From Lycocorax pyrrhopterus obiensis (lineage: Eukaryota; Chordata; Aves; Passeriformes; Paradisaeidae), in NCBI GenBank assembly GCA_014706295.1, contig JACSVZ010000002.1, forward strand, positions 107,628,547 through 107,692,546: 64,000 nucleotides of DNA, read 5' to 3'. The position numbers were made by a program, and so were the translations under genes. This document shows, one piece after another, positions 50,054-63,500 of the stretch. Each line of letters begins with the position of its first letter. Within the stretch, counting starts at the first letter, position 1. The notes under the pieces were generated by a model. That model worked only from the letters and a program-made list of their open reading frames with translations. It did not search any database and was not told where the DNA came from.

Positions 50054-51984
50054 TTCTTTTTTTAATAATGGTTGAAATATCTGTGATTTGATGAAATCTG
50101 AACAACCTTTCCTTTCCAATTTGAATGTATAGATAAGAGAACTTTTCTCATATAACCATAACTTTGTGGTCTGGAGGTTCAGCAGAGCAGAGCAAGGGAG
50201 GAGGAAAATGGAGAATACAAAGAAAACAATTTGTCATAAAGGGTCTGTGTAACTGAAAAATTAATGAGAGAATGACAGCTTTTTGAAAAAACCATTTTGC
50301 ACCTTGCAGGAGAGCACATTGTAGACACAAAATGAAAAGAAGGAAATGGAAACCAAGGCCGAGAGCAGTGTGACTGTAGATATGATGATTTAGTGAACTA
50401 AATTACATAGTAACTTTCAATGTCAGCTATATATTGACAAATTAGTCAGTTTTCCAGTTCTCTTACGATCAATTCGTGAGTCCTTCCTCTAGCAATCCCA
50501 ACTTGATTTAATTTGATTCCTGAAATTGTTGGTCTTTTTGCAGTCACAATGGACATATTTTAAGAAGCACCATGTGAAATAGGGATGGATGAGATTTGAA
50601 AGGAAAAGGGAGAACCTTTTTTTACTCTGTTTGGAGGTACGAAGCAAAACAAAACTTGAGGATAATAGAAGCAGCTGTTCCTTTTAAGCATTTTAAGTTT
50701 AAATATGCATGTTAGAAATTATATAATATTTTTAATTCACAGAGAGGAGCTCAATTGAAATTACTATAAATTTTCTAATAAAACTAAATATAGATTTGCA
50801 TTCCTAAATTAGTGACAACACAAGATTATTTTACCTGTATCTACTGTAACTATTTTTTAAAGTAGCTCTGGGCTGCTGCATGCCGCCTAGTATCAGTACA
50901 TAAGAAAGCAGAAAAGCGTAGAAACAAATAAATTGTGTTTGTCCATTCGTTCTTTTTTCCCTTACCCCAACACTCCTGGAGGCTTTCAAGGGGTCAAATT
51001 AAGTCAGAAAACAACAGTAGGAAGCAAAAAAATAATAAATAATTATCTAATGATTCTGTGAAATTTTTGTTAAAAAGAATGTTTTTCTAGATAAAATGTT
51101 AACTCATCTCATGATGAAAAAGATCATCACCTGACACAGTTTAAATTTTCCTGTTCACATTAACATCCAGAAAAAAATACCTTGAGCACTGATTGGTTAA
51201 CTGAAATAGTGGTAAATTATAACAATAGATGTTATTTTGCTAAATCCACTCCTGGTATGGTTTACCATAATAATGACTACTTAACTATAGTGATACAATT
51301 TAAAGGTTAGAATCTATAATGTAATCTTCATAATCATTACTTTTCTGGTGGTGATGGGTTAGCTGTTTTCATTCCTAATAAAAGAAAAATGACTAGAAAT
51401 CAGTAGTGCTATAAAATTAGGTTGGTTGGATGATTTTCATGCTGTCAGACAAACAGCATTTTTTGGATTTTTTTTTTTCAGCTAGATATCAAGCTGCCCT
51501 TAGAACTTCTTGAGAACATCTGCAGGCTACTTTCCACATGAGCTGATTCATCAAACCACAGCTCATTTCAGCTCATCACACTGACCTATGAGGTCTATGC
51601 TGATGGGTCATGTTTAATGGACAAGTGAGCTGCACTCAGCTACCTGTCCTTTCATTCTGAATATCTTCAGTCACACTAGTCCTCCTGAATTAAATAAATA
51701 ACACACAGAAAAAAATTGTTTTGAGAAATTGCAGAACAAGTTGCAGTTAGTTTATTATTGTAGACGTGTCCTGAAATGAACTTTCTTACAGCAAATCTCA
51801 TCTTCTAATGAAAAATTTCATCTCTGCTAATTCATTGAGTAGAAAACTAAAAGTAATTATCTACTGATTCTAACAGCAGTAGCTGGCACATCTGTAGCTA
51901 CAAGAGTGTCAGTATTTCCATTATAAGCCCTGTTATTCTGGGTTCTAAAAATTTGCAGACTATTGAAACTAGGCACAAAAACTT

Positions 51985-52045
51985 AGAAGGTTAGAAGGAA
52001 CGTCTCTGAAAGGAATTTTGGTGTCCAGCCATTTGCAGATTATAC
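51985..52045 (-). mobile_element. Possible very old CR1 end, antisense
   Basis: GAAGGTTAGAAGGAACGTCTCTG followed shortly by TTGGTGTCCAGCCATTTGCAG has the spacing of the antisense CR1 end (GGTTGGAAGGGACCTCTGG, then GTCCAACC). The match is weak and could be coincidence. Confidence 0.28.
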
Positions 52046-55000
52046 GGCTGAAGTAGAGGAGTAGTTTGTTATTTGAGCATGTACTTCACAGGCTTTTCAG
52101 TTAAGAAAGACTTCACTGAAAATTATGACACTTATCTTACACTCAAGACACTATTCAAAACATAACAAAATGACTTTATTTAAGATATATATTATATAAA
52201 TAAGGATAATATACACCACACACAGTAGTTCCAGTAACACTCTGGATGACATCATGGGGAATTAATTTTATCTTCTACTGTAAGAATTGTCCCTTTTTAT
52301 TGCTGTTAGTCATAACTCCTGTTCTGTACTGTCAGCCCTCATTTGGAGAAGTGGTTCTTTTGTGAAGAATGGGTTTCTGAAGCTTCGGGCTTTAGATATT
52401 TTGAAGCAAACTAGATAAATATCTGCAGATGTGTATCATGTATAACCAAATCTGTCAAACACAAGAGAGGGATGAAACTTTCAGATACACCCTCTCTGAT
52501 TTATTTCATCCTAAATCTATGAAGCTATACTCTTAAACCAATGGAGATAGTCTCAGTTTCTAAAATCAAGCAGTCTGGTTCTATAGAAGGATAGAAACAT
52601 GTCACACACTTTCTAAAAACCTAAAGTAACAGATAATAAGCCAGTTAAAATCTACATCAAATTTTTTACAAATTCATTTATTTGGGAAAGCTCTTTCTGC
52701 CTGTTTCACCTCATGCTTATAATAATGTTGGGAGATAAAGAACAGACTTGGTGTCAGAGGCACACTAAGTAAAGACAAGAATGATGCATCAACTTCAAAA
52801 GGTATAGAAATGGTACTATAAGCGTCACATATTCAGCCAAACATATTGAGATTGTCATATTGTTCACTGAAGTAACTTCCTTGAATGTTAATGTGTGGGA
52901 AAAAAGCCATGAAAACCAAAACTACATTGAAAGGAGTTCAAGCTGATAAAGAACTATGCCATTTGAAGGCCATAGTGTCTTGGAACCATAATAACCAATT
53001 ATGCCCCAATCAGTAGTAAACCAATATTTCTTGCATGCCAGGAAGCATAGGGGTTTTTTCCATTTTTTTACTCCTATTTAAAAATACTGAGAATACGGTC
53101 AAAAAAGTCTTACGCATATCATCCACAAAAAGTAGGAAATTTCTGAGGGAAAAATTAAGTGTTTTTCATTATTTTTAGATTCAGTGCTTCTGTTTTGAAA
53201 ATGTGAACATACTATCTAAACAGACTAGGTAAGCAACAGTCTATCAAAATAGTCTATCTGAAAGGAAAACAAAATGAAAACTGTGAAGAAACAAAATTTG
53301 GCTGCAGTGAGACAGAACAATCCTGCACTTCTGTAAGAAATTTCTGGTTCATGAGCTAAATGTTAAATCTGAGTTCCTCTGCTAGACATTATCTTTTTCT
53401 TCTGAATTTGTCTTTGAGATCTGTGAGACTTTTTCTTCCTTATATCATCAAGTTTGAAAAATTCTGTGGGATGGGGTCTGTATGTATGAGATATAGTATG
53501 GACTGATTTTCAAAGGTGGAACAAGAAATGCATGGTTATTAAGAACAAGGAAATATATATTTAGGAATTTTTGTCCAAAAATCCTTTTTATTTTCATTGA
53601 ATTAAACTGCTGCAAGATGAAAACAGCTAACAGTTTGACAGATGAGCTAAAACTGAAAGAGTAATGCAGCACTTCGTTCTTGTTTTCCAGTGACATTTTT
53701 TCTACTTGCATTCAATTCCAACAGACATTTTTGGAACAATTCAGAGAAAACCCAGCACTCTTTCTAGTATTGTGTGCCACAGGCTAAATCTTGTTGCAGA
53801 GGAAAACAATGTTAGGATGTTATGTTACATCTACTGCTGATTGGAAGCTGTGGTCACTCAGCTCACTGCAGGCATAACAAATACTCCACAAAACATCTGT
53901 CTCTTGCACAAATTGACCATACCACATTGTTTTGCTTATTGAGTTTGGCAGACACAGCTGATGGAGGTTGCAATGCATTTTCAGTAAGCACTTACAAATA
54001 CATGTTCAGAGGATTCATTTTAACTCCTTTACTTATCTGTTTTTGATAAAGCCTAAGTGCCTACAGAGTACCAGGGATTTTTATTATGGCAGAAATACTT
54101 AACAGAGTAGCATTATGTCAACCCATATATTCTCAATTAACTCATTGTGGCCATATTAGTGGGCATGGTGACATCTTATATTGCAAATTTCATGATCAAT
54201 TGTTCATGCTCTTCTTTTGAGTCCTTCATGGACTGTGTGTGATCTAACTTGTTGAAAGTATTTGGTAATTCAGGAGGTGGCTGGAAAACCACTAGCCAAA
54301 ATATTGGAAATCATCAAGAGAATACAGGGTTGATATGTATTACTGATTTTATGGTTCAAACGCAATCTTATGCCTCAAAACTTGAACTTTTACTGACCCA
54401 ACAACAGTATAAAAATCACTACTTGTTTCCAAATCAGAAAAATTTAACTATGCTTTTACTAATATAAGTGCTGGCCAACTTTTGCCAACAGAAAAAAGAA
54501 ATCAGATCTAGGGACAGTTCATCCTAAAGTTACATAGGAGTAAATGAGTAGATATTGAAGTACAGTGAAATTACTGTAGGAGGACACCCTTTGGAAATGT
54601 AGAGCAAAAAAGATTTTTTTTCCTTGTAATATTGTTAACTCAGATACATGTTTTGCATTTTCGTAAGGTAAATAGAATCTATATAGCTAACTATTACTGA
54701 AAAACATCATTGGGAATTACAAATTGATTATCTATATATTGGCAAATCCAAAAGAGAGAATCTTCTTTTAGCATTGAAGTAAACCATCTCAAATTTCCTC
54801 TCCAGGGATCAGCAAACTGTGACTTATTTATCTGGTTTTGGCAAACGCGAGAGAGACATACACACCAAATCTACAGCTGTCTAAGTATTGCTAAAAAAAT
54901 TTAGCAGGACAGTACTTAATGGGAATCATATAATAATAGCTGACAATGGATGTAGAGCGATGAGTCTTGGAAAAAATTAATTAAAATGTGAACCCACATT

Positions 55001-55656
55001 TCTCATTCTAAATCACCTCTTCATTGTCAGCAAGAAGACTTGGATGACATTTCAGCTAAGAACTTTCTTCTACTCATGTTGGTGATGCAAAACAGTAAAA
55101 ATTTTAATGTTCTGAAAGTAGTCCTGAAGGTATTATTAAGTCATCAAATAGATGAATAGTACAGAATCATTGTAGAGACACCAATCAGAGAGAATAGGTG
55201 GGTAATGTTGCCAGGTTGTTCCACGTTGTTGTTTAGGTGGTTTGGGATTTTACATCGAGGAATGATGTGACACTTATCTCTGACCTGCTTCTCTCTTTCC
55301 CCTTCCCAATATTTCTCTTGTTTCATCTATGTTGGGGAAATTATCCAACTTTAGCCTTATGGCAATTTCACAATTAGAAAGTTTAAGAGGCCTTCATCAA
55401 AGTTTATACTTGACTGACTGTCTTCCTCCATGATGTTGCAAAACTAAACTGCTGCACTATGAAAACATTATCAGAGTCTGACGAAAATATTGACACCAAA
55501 AGCTGAAGGGGAAGATACGTAACCTGCAGCCCCTAAAAAAGTGGAGGCAAGAATTGCTTATGAAGAACAGGAAAAATGTATTTGGAAAAGGACTGTTAGT
55601 TAAGGATAGAAGGCAAATATATTTGGATGAATATTTTGAGATAAGCAAAGTGCTCA

Positions 55657-55716
55657 AATAAACAAACAAACAAACAAACAAACAAACCTCAAGCAACCAA
55701 CCAAGCAACCAACCAA
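55657..55716. repeat. (AAAC)n followed by (AACC)n-like repeat
   Basis: Seven AAAC units (55659-55687) are followed by CCAAGCAACCAACCAAGCAACC-like units to 55716. It is a compound tetranucleotide tract. Confidence 0.92.
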
Positions 55717-56437
55717 AAACCTCTTGATTTACCAAATACAAAATTAACTTTTACATTCATTGTTGAACTTGATCTCTAAGGACAAAATTTATAAAATATA
55801 AGCTGGACAAAATAAAACTATCTGCTGTAAAATGTAAAGAACATAAACTTCCATTGAAGTCTTTTCCTGCAGATTAGTAATCCATATTTGTGTAGTAAGG
55901 GCATTCATCTAGAATGCTTGGAGGAATCTTCATTGCAAAATCTGAAAGAGGTGGACACTTGATCTGTTTGACAAGTTCTGTGCTGCAGAGTGCGAGTGCT
56001 GAATTTGTAAGGACCATGAAACTGCTATTAAATATTATGATTTTTTTATTATATTTATGATTTTTTCTTGCAGAATAAGATTGAACAGATTAATATGATG
56101 TGATGTAGCCTGACTGTAGATGTAGCATAGTGTTCTAAAAGCAAGCTTTCTTTTGCATCAACAAAAATGTTGGGATAATTCATTTGGGTATTTTAACGAT
56201 TTTCTTTTTCTCCAGAAAATACTGTGCATCTGCATAGCTGTAGATTAGTAAATGAGATGGAGAGGACTCTTTAGTTTGTGTTGTGTCCTTGAGAGTTCTT
56301 TTATTCAGTGCTAACAAGCATCCTCACAGTATTCCAGCAAATTAGTGCATAAGTTGTACATTGTCATCTTGACAGTTTAATGTATTTAGGGTCTAATATT
56401 TACCAATATATTTCATACCAATCATATTTCACAAAAA

Positions 56438-56458
56438 GCAAACAAACAAACAAACAAC
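56438..56458. repeat. (AAAC)n simple repeat
   Basis: About five CAAA units. Confidence 0.9.
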
Positions 56459-57574
56459 ATTATGAAGAGTGACGGTTTAGTTCACTTACATGTATCCAAC
56501 ATTTTCAGAATACAGACACATACAATAAAAAGTTTTATGGTCTCTCTGCTAGTTTTCTTTTACCAGTGCTACACCGCCAGGGTCATAATTTCATTTGTAC
56601 TTCCGAATAAGATGTTCTCCCCAGTCAAATAGTAGATGTCTAAAGGGATTTGGATCCTCATTTTCAGGTCATGTAGATACTGCAGATAGCTGGAGTGTGT
56701 CTCAGTTCTGGTCTATGTTCTTGAATTCTTTTGTTTAAAAAAAAAAAAAGGACCTATGCAATGGGATCAAGGAGTTTTTTATTAATTTATACATTTCACT
56801 GCTGAGCAGTTCCTCCTGTGGATAAAATATAGCCAGAACTAACCCTCCAGACTAAAGGTTAAGACCTCGGACTGGAATCGGAGACTTTAAAATCATTTCA
56901 GCTCTAGGCCTTAAGCTATAATTCAGACTAACTTTTTGATCATCTTTTTGCATTTATATATCAATCCATACCGAAGGTCTTTGGATCTGTCTGGAATAAA
57001 CAGGAATGAAGAACAAAGCTTCTGCTTAGATTTGTTCACACACTCTTTTGTCAGTGGCTGTCTGTTATTTCTGCCCTTTGGTCATGTAGGTTTTTCAGGT
57101 GTGTTTGCTGAAGGAATGGAAAAATGATGTCTCCTATGTCCTGCTGAATGATTTAGAGGAAAGAGTTATGGGTGGTGGTGATCCCAATCTTTTGCTGCAT
57201 ACATGTGATGGAGTGGGAGTTTCTATTCAAGGTATGAAACATTAAAAGTGTGAAATGACGGCCAAACATCAGCTGTGTAAATGGGGATGAAGGTACACAT
57301 GTACTTCAAAAACTCCTCTGAAATGTATCAAAAGGTTATTCTGGAAGCTTTGTGGCACCAATAACTCTGTTTTCAAATCTGCTTCCAATACCTTCTGGTC
57401 ATATGTATTCACACTTGTCTATGCTTGGAAAAGCCTGTCATTTTTTAGGGTTTTCATCATCTGGTACAACAGATCCAGGTTTTTCTAATTTTTTAAAAAT
57501 GAATTAATTTATTTAATGGCTTAATTATTTTTTCCATTTTTTTTTCTCCTGGATAAAGTCATTGTGCTATCTAA

Positions 57575-57615
57575 AGAAAAAAAAAAACAAAACAAAACCC
57601 CAAACAAATCCCCCT
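57575..57615. repeat. A-rich tract with AAAC and CCCC units
   Basis: Eleven or more As followed by CAAAACAAAACCCC-like units. It is low-complexity sequence. Confidence 0.8.
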
Positions 57616-58830
57616 ACAACTGGATCAATTTACTCTAAATAAAATGTGTTTTTATAAACTTTAATGCATTATTGTTATTGAAGAAAATTCTGAAATGAAA
57701 AATTCTTAAACATTTAAAAAGAACATTTGGTTTGGCTTAAATTTTTTTTGATTATGCCTTGCATCTGCTGTGTAATCAACAAAGGTGGCACTGCCTATCA
57801 TAACTGATGGAGGACATTGACAAAAAGTAGTTATTATCTCCTACAGTCCCAAAAGATAATTTTAAGAGCCATGAAAAACTGTCATATAAAAAACTACCTA
57901 TAGAGCAAAGACAACATGATCCAAACTGAAAAATAATAAACATCTAATTCTGATATTAAAAATTATTGCATACAACTACTTTCAAAAAGCGTAAGAAAAA
58001 AAAGGTGGTTTATATATGTTTTTAAAATAGTTTTAATATTCATGATATATGATTTACAGTTTTCATCACTTTATGTTCTGTGTCTTATTTGGAGTTTTTT
58101 ATCTTTTTATGTTATCTATATTTCACACATCATAGCAACATTTTCAATAGGTTCATAATGTAGGTCAGAGAAGGAGCAAAATACCACTATCTTACTTTTG
58201 TAACTTATATAACAGGAATGGTGGATATATTTTATATATATTTTCCAATGCTCTGAAACAATATACAACTGCAACCACTAAATATATTCTTGATCAAATA
58301 ATATCTGTAACTGTGCAGCCTGTGATTCAGTGGAATCACAGTGGAAATTCAAGATGCTGAGAAATACATCCTCTTTAGTTATGGCAGTAAATTGAAACCA
58401 TATTTTAGAAAAATATATTACTTTAAAATGGAATTATGGCAAGAAAGAGACAGAGATTTGACTTTTTAATCTGTATTTTCCCATTTCAAGAGATAGGCAT
58501 GTAACAGAAAAACAGTGTTTGTAAACATTTGTCTGAAGAAAATCTCTTCATCTGATTCTATGGTATTTTCCAGGGTTTTGTTTTCTTTTTCATTTTCTAC
58601 TCTTTGTGGACTTTTGTGTGCCTAGTTTCTAAGAATTGTTGTCAAAAGAGAAAAATATGACCTGACAAACAACATTGTAATACAGAAACAAACAACGTTT
58701 TTTTAGTATTCTGTCAAGATATTAAGATGGCTTTTCTGAATTTTTTTATTGGTTTAGAAATTTTTCTATATTGGAGAAGAAAAAATGTTCTCTGAATTGT
58801 ATGAGATTCATACAAAACAAAGAGAGAATT

Positions 58831-58895
58831 ATAAAAATATAAAAAATATTTTTATAAATAATATTTTTATAAAAATATTTTATAAAAATTTCATA
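58831..58895. repeat. AT-only palindromic block
   Basis: A nearly pure A/T block built from repeated ATATTTTTATAA words. It contains the perfect 20-bp palindrome AATATTTTTATAAAAATATT at 58860-58879. Such DNA melts easily and can form cruciforms. Confidence 0.85.
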
Positions 58896-59541
58896 AAGAA
58901 TAATTACTGCAGGATGTTCTAATGCAATCCACAGAGATTATGATGTCATTGCATGAGTTTGATCAATCTTCAGCAATCAAAGTAAGAAAAAGGACAACTT
59001 ACAAAGACAAGGCTAGATTAAATGAGTAATTGTAATTATTATAAGTAGACTTTTATAGCATTTTCTCATTCAATTATGCATAATTTTTAATAAAAAAATA
59101 AATGCTCACCAAAAAGAAATGCCCAACATTAAAACTGAAGGTACTAGACTAAGCAGATCAAAGATCTGTACTAAATGCTTCTCTTTATTATTAGATTTAC
59201 ACTGGTCTGTGTCCCTGAAAGGACCATCAGAAATGTGCACTATCAGGTGCATGTGTTTTACCAGCCAACACATGTCAAATGAATAAACTCGGACTGTAAT
59301 AGCTGTAATGATTGCAACAACACCATCTTCCCTGGCTTTTTTCTGCAGACCTTCTTGGTAAGAGTAGCAACTGTGTAACCTTATCTATTGATCTTCTAAT
59401 TAAGGAATGCATTCGTAAGTGCAATAATTATTAAGCACTTAAATCCCAGGAATTTCAACTGTACTTTAACATATTCCTAAGTGCTTTAAAGAAACTGAAT
59501 GGAAACAGTAAGAAGAATATATTGTATAAAAAATATGTGTG

Positions 59542-59569
59542 TGCTAGACCTGAACAAACTGGTCTAGCA
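59542..59569. repeat. 9-bp stem, 10-nt loop inverted repeat
   Basis: TGCTAGACC at 59542-59550 pairs exactly with GGTCTAGCA at 59561-59569 across a 10-nt loop. It is a neat short hairpin with no known role. Confidence 0.7.
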
Positions 59570-59956
59570 TCACTTCAAATATTTTAAATAACAATATAAA
59601 TACCAATAAAATCCAATTGAGAGGAAACCCATGCAAGCATCTCAACCACAGGAGGAAAAAGAATATAGAAAAAAGTGAGCAGAAGCTTTCATTCGTTGCT
59701 AAGATTCCAGATTTTAGGATACTCTTTTAGTCATTCTGGTGTTCATGTAGCTGGTTTTGGTTCTGTTTTCAAAGAATATATTCCCTGGCATTTTTTGGGT
59801 TATAGAAGACAAGATCTATGACCGAAGACAGTTACAGAATGCCTGCTAAAATGGTATAAGGCTCTTAAATGTAAAATATACATGGAAGTGTAGGAGGTAT
59901 CCCTTTCTATATAAAGTGTTGTTAAATAAAAAAATAAAATTAAATTTAAAAAAATT

Positions 59957-60518
59957 NNNNNNNNNNNNNNNNNNNNNNNNNNNNNNNNNNNNNNNNNNNN
60001 NNNNNNNNNNNNNNNNNNNNNNNNNNNNNNNNNNNNNNNNNNNNNNNNNNNNNNNNNNNNNNNNNNNNNNNNNNNNNNNNNNNNNNNNNNNNNNNNNNNN
60101 NNNNNNNNNNNNNNNNNNNNNNNNNNNNNNNNNNNNNNNNNNNNNNNNNNNNNNNNNNNNNNNNNNNNNNNNNNNNNNNNNNNNNNNNNNNNNNNNNNNN
60201 NNNNNNNNNNNNNNNNNNNNNNNNNNNNNNNNNNNNNNNNNNNNNNNNNNNNNNNNNNNNNNNNNNNNNNNNNNNNNNNNNNNNNNNNNNNNNNNNNNNN
60301 NNNNNNNNNNNNNNNNNNNNNNNNNNNNNNNNNNNNNNNNNNNNNNNNNNNNNNNNNNNNNNNNNNNNNNNNNNNNNNNNNNNNNNNNNNNNNNNNNNNN
60401 NNNNNNNNNNNNNNNNNNNNNNNNNNNNNNNNNNNNNNNNNNNNNNNNNNNNNNNNNNNNNNNNNNNNNNNNNNNNNNNNNNNNNNNNNNNNNNNNNNNN
60501 NNNNNNNNNNNNNNNNNN
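59957..60518. other. Assembly gap (562 Ns)
   Basis: Unresolved bases. The left edge runs into A/T low-complexity sequence (AAATAAAAAAATAAAATT-like), which probably caused the break. Frames that seem open across the gap are meaningless. Confidence 1.
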
Positions 60519-63500
60519 CCAGCATGTCAACATTCATCAAAAAATTCTAAGCGTGCACTTATTACAAGTGTCTAAAAACATTATTCATCATGAACACATA
60601 AAAAATTACAGTCAGCAAATCAGGAAGGAAAAGCTGTCATGTGAGGTAGGCATCCAATTACAGAGGATTTTGCTCTGGAATTTTCAAATTGTAAAGCTTT
60701 AATTAACTTTGCTGGGAGCAGAAATAGACTTCTGTAGAGTGGTCTTAAACTTCCCTTTAAGAGAGTACAAACCATTTGGAATTAACTTTGCACAATCCGT
60801 AGATTGCAAATTATTTGGACAAAATGTCAGTGATCATTTAAAAATGGCAAATATTGAAGCAAATAAGATTCAGAACTGGTGAGCAATAATATCTGTGTTG
60901 ATTTAAACTATTGTTATTCATTATAAATGGCAATATCAGATCTTCAAAAGAGTTATTTCAGAAGAAAACATAATTAAAATTGTTATGAATCGCAGCAAAA
61001 GTTGACATATTTCTCTGATCCAAACTTCTGATGTACATCTATCTTGCAAAAGTAAAAAAAAAAAGCTAAGTAAATCCTTTGATGACAAAATCTATGAAAA
61101 AAAAAAGCCAAAATCCTAAAGTTACAAGATTCCAATATTTTACAGACAATGATATCTTTTTTCAGAGATATTCTTCTTGAATTTATCCCTCTCATCTAAT
61201 TTACTCTCTATTCAAAAAGATCAAAAATGTTCATTTTTATAGACATTTCTAGTGGCAAAAATATATTAAGTCTCATATAATGCAGCTGTACAATTGAAAA
61301 GTGTTCAATTTATAAATGTCATTCTGCACTAGACTACTTGTTGAAATTGGGAACACTTTGTAAAAAGCCATCCACATTTAAGAGGCAAAGATTCATCATG
61401 TAATGATTAAATCCCTGATAGTCATTAAAATTAAGGAGCCTGCTGAAGAACAGCTTCAGATAAAGACTTGCAGAGAATAAAGATTATCACAGACAGGCAA
61501 ACACATGGTACCTGTGACATTAGTTCCGAAGTACGTACCCCTTTATTCTGCAAGCTAATTCTAGGCATAGTCAGCTAATGAGCAGTAGCTCATGTACTGA
61601 GATAAAGGTTTTTCTTTGCTTGTCTTCACCTTCTTTAATATTAATGACAATTCACAATGCTAAAAAACTTTCAACTCACACACTGCAAGTTGAAACTTAG
61701 AATATAATCCCACAATTGGGACAATGTGACAGATCAACTGGGATTTGCAGTTTACATTTCTATAATTTCAAGTATCTTTAAATGCCCATGTTAGGTTTAG
61801 TGTTAGCCTTTTGTCTTGGTGATGCTGGGCCATACCAGGCTGTTTCTAAAACTGTGGTAAACAATCTGGACTGCATACATGAAATACAGTAAGTTCTCTT
61901 GTGTTGTTTGATGGGTTTCTTTGCACTATCCTATTTACTAGCTATAGCAAGAGCCTCCTCTTTCTGCTGATCCCTTCCCTCTGGAAGAAATACCACACAT
62001 GGGCTGTTTATTAAAGAACACCAGAATACACTTTATAGAAACACATATCTCAGTGTCACAGAAACCAATTTTTATATGCCTTCACAAATTCTGCATTCCT
62101 TCCAGACCATCTGCTTAGCAGATAATAGAAACAGCCGACACATATTGAATGAAGTGTCATTCAGGTTTAAGGGAAAAGAGATTTCCTGGATTAATGATTA
62201 ACAAATGTGGTATTAACTGGTTGATAAATCTTTCAGAACCTTTTTATATATACAACATGATGAGGAGAAGGCTTCTCCCTGCCTGACTTTAGACTGCCTT
62301 CCTGAAGAATTTCTTTAAAGAAGTGGAATTGAGAAGTTAAGAGTCAAAGATTACAGAGTTCAAACATCAGTAGGTGTACAGGAACAGACTAAGAAAGAAG
62401 ACGTTTCTATGCTATATTAAATCTCAAAATCAAAGTTTTGTGTGTCAAGATGTGCACCATTCATTTTTCAGTCATCTGCACATAAAACCCATATGAAAGT
62501 CAGGGAACTGGATTTTCAGTTCTTTAGTCTCTAAACTCGAACACATTGTGCACAGCTAATGTTTCTCCTAGGCAAAAGATTGGAAGCCAAAATCAGTACC
62601 CAAAGACATTGAAAATGTGATATATTAAATACGTGCTAGGTTTTATGAGTGTGAACCTCAGAAGTTGCTTCAAGCCTGTAAGTAGCTAAAAGCTTTCATT
62701 ATAATCAGATTTCCGCAAAGAAAATTATAGCTGACCTGAAAGGCAGTGGCACCTTCACACGTAAACCACAAAACTGAAAATGCCATGTCTCTCTTAAATT
62801 ATACCAGTGGTTATTGTTATCAGTGCCCATTCTATTGACTTTTTCAGTAATAAAATTTTTCATTTGTTTGTTTTCTCAATTTCTTTCTTACTTGTTTTTA
62901 CTATAACAATTTATACACTATTCCAAAAACATGTCAAGGAAATGCACTGATAAGCATAAATACACTGCTAAAACACCCTTTTCATATTAATTTGGATCAG
63001 CTTTAAGCTAATTTTAGTCAACCAAATGGAAAAGGGGCAGTGGTGCAGGGCAGGGTGAGGGTGGAGGGAGTTGAAATATTCCTGAAAATAACTGCTTAGC
63101 CATAGAATAAAGCAGTATATAAAATGTTGGGACTCTTCTCTGCTTGAGTGACTTCTGGCTAGTGGGTAGAAGCAAGGCCTAATCAATTTTTATCACATGG
63201 AAAAGTAGGTAAAATCATAGATAGTCTTTGCCATTCACCAGACAACATTAACAATCTCTGCAGTTGGGGAGAATTTCTTTTCAAAATCCTGCCTACATCT
63301 GTGAATGCATTATTTGAGTGCTATGTCCTGTCCGAACACCTGCCCTCCATGCTGCATTTGGTCAACAGTTCAATAGAACTTTTGAACCATCATCAACCAT
63401 TACCTGAAAGTTTAGTCATGTGAATAAGCATATGCCACTCTGTGGTACCTTTATTTATTCTTCAGTTATTTCTCTAGTTATACTTTTAAGCATGGAGAAT

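Larger units (their letters stand above)
48650..55656. other. AT-rich noncoding DNA with AT/GT tracts
   Basis: No gene was recognised in these 7 kb. Microsatellites occur at 49797-49859 and 50037-50053. A weak antisense CR1-like block may lie at about 51985-52045. Confidence 0.55.
55717..59956. other. AT-rich noncoding DNA, no gene recognised
   Basis: No exon or transposon was recognised. Simple sequence occurs at 56438-56458 and 57575-57615, and an AT palindrome at 58831-58895. The stretch at about 59150-59480 is complex and free of simple repeats; it is a candidate conserved segment on composition only. Confidence 0.5.

Noticed and set aside
59800..60575. Open frames of 195-246 codons on both strands
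   Set aside because: They consist almost entirely of unknown residues because they cross the N gap.
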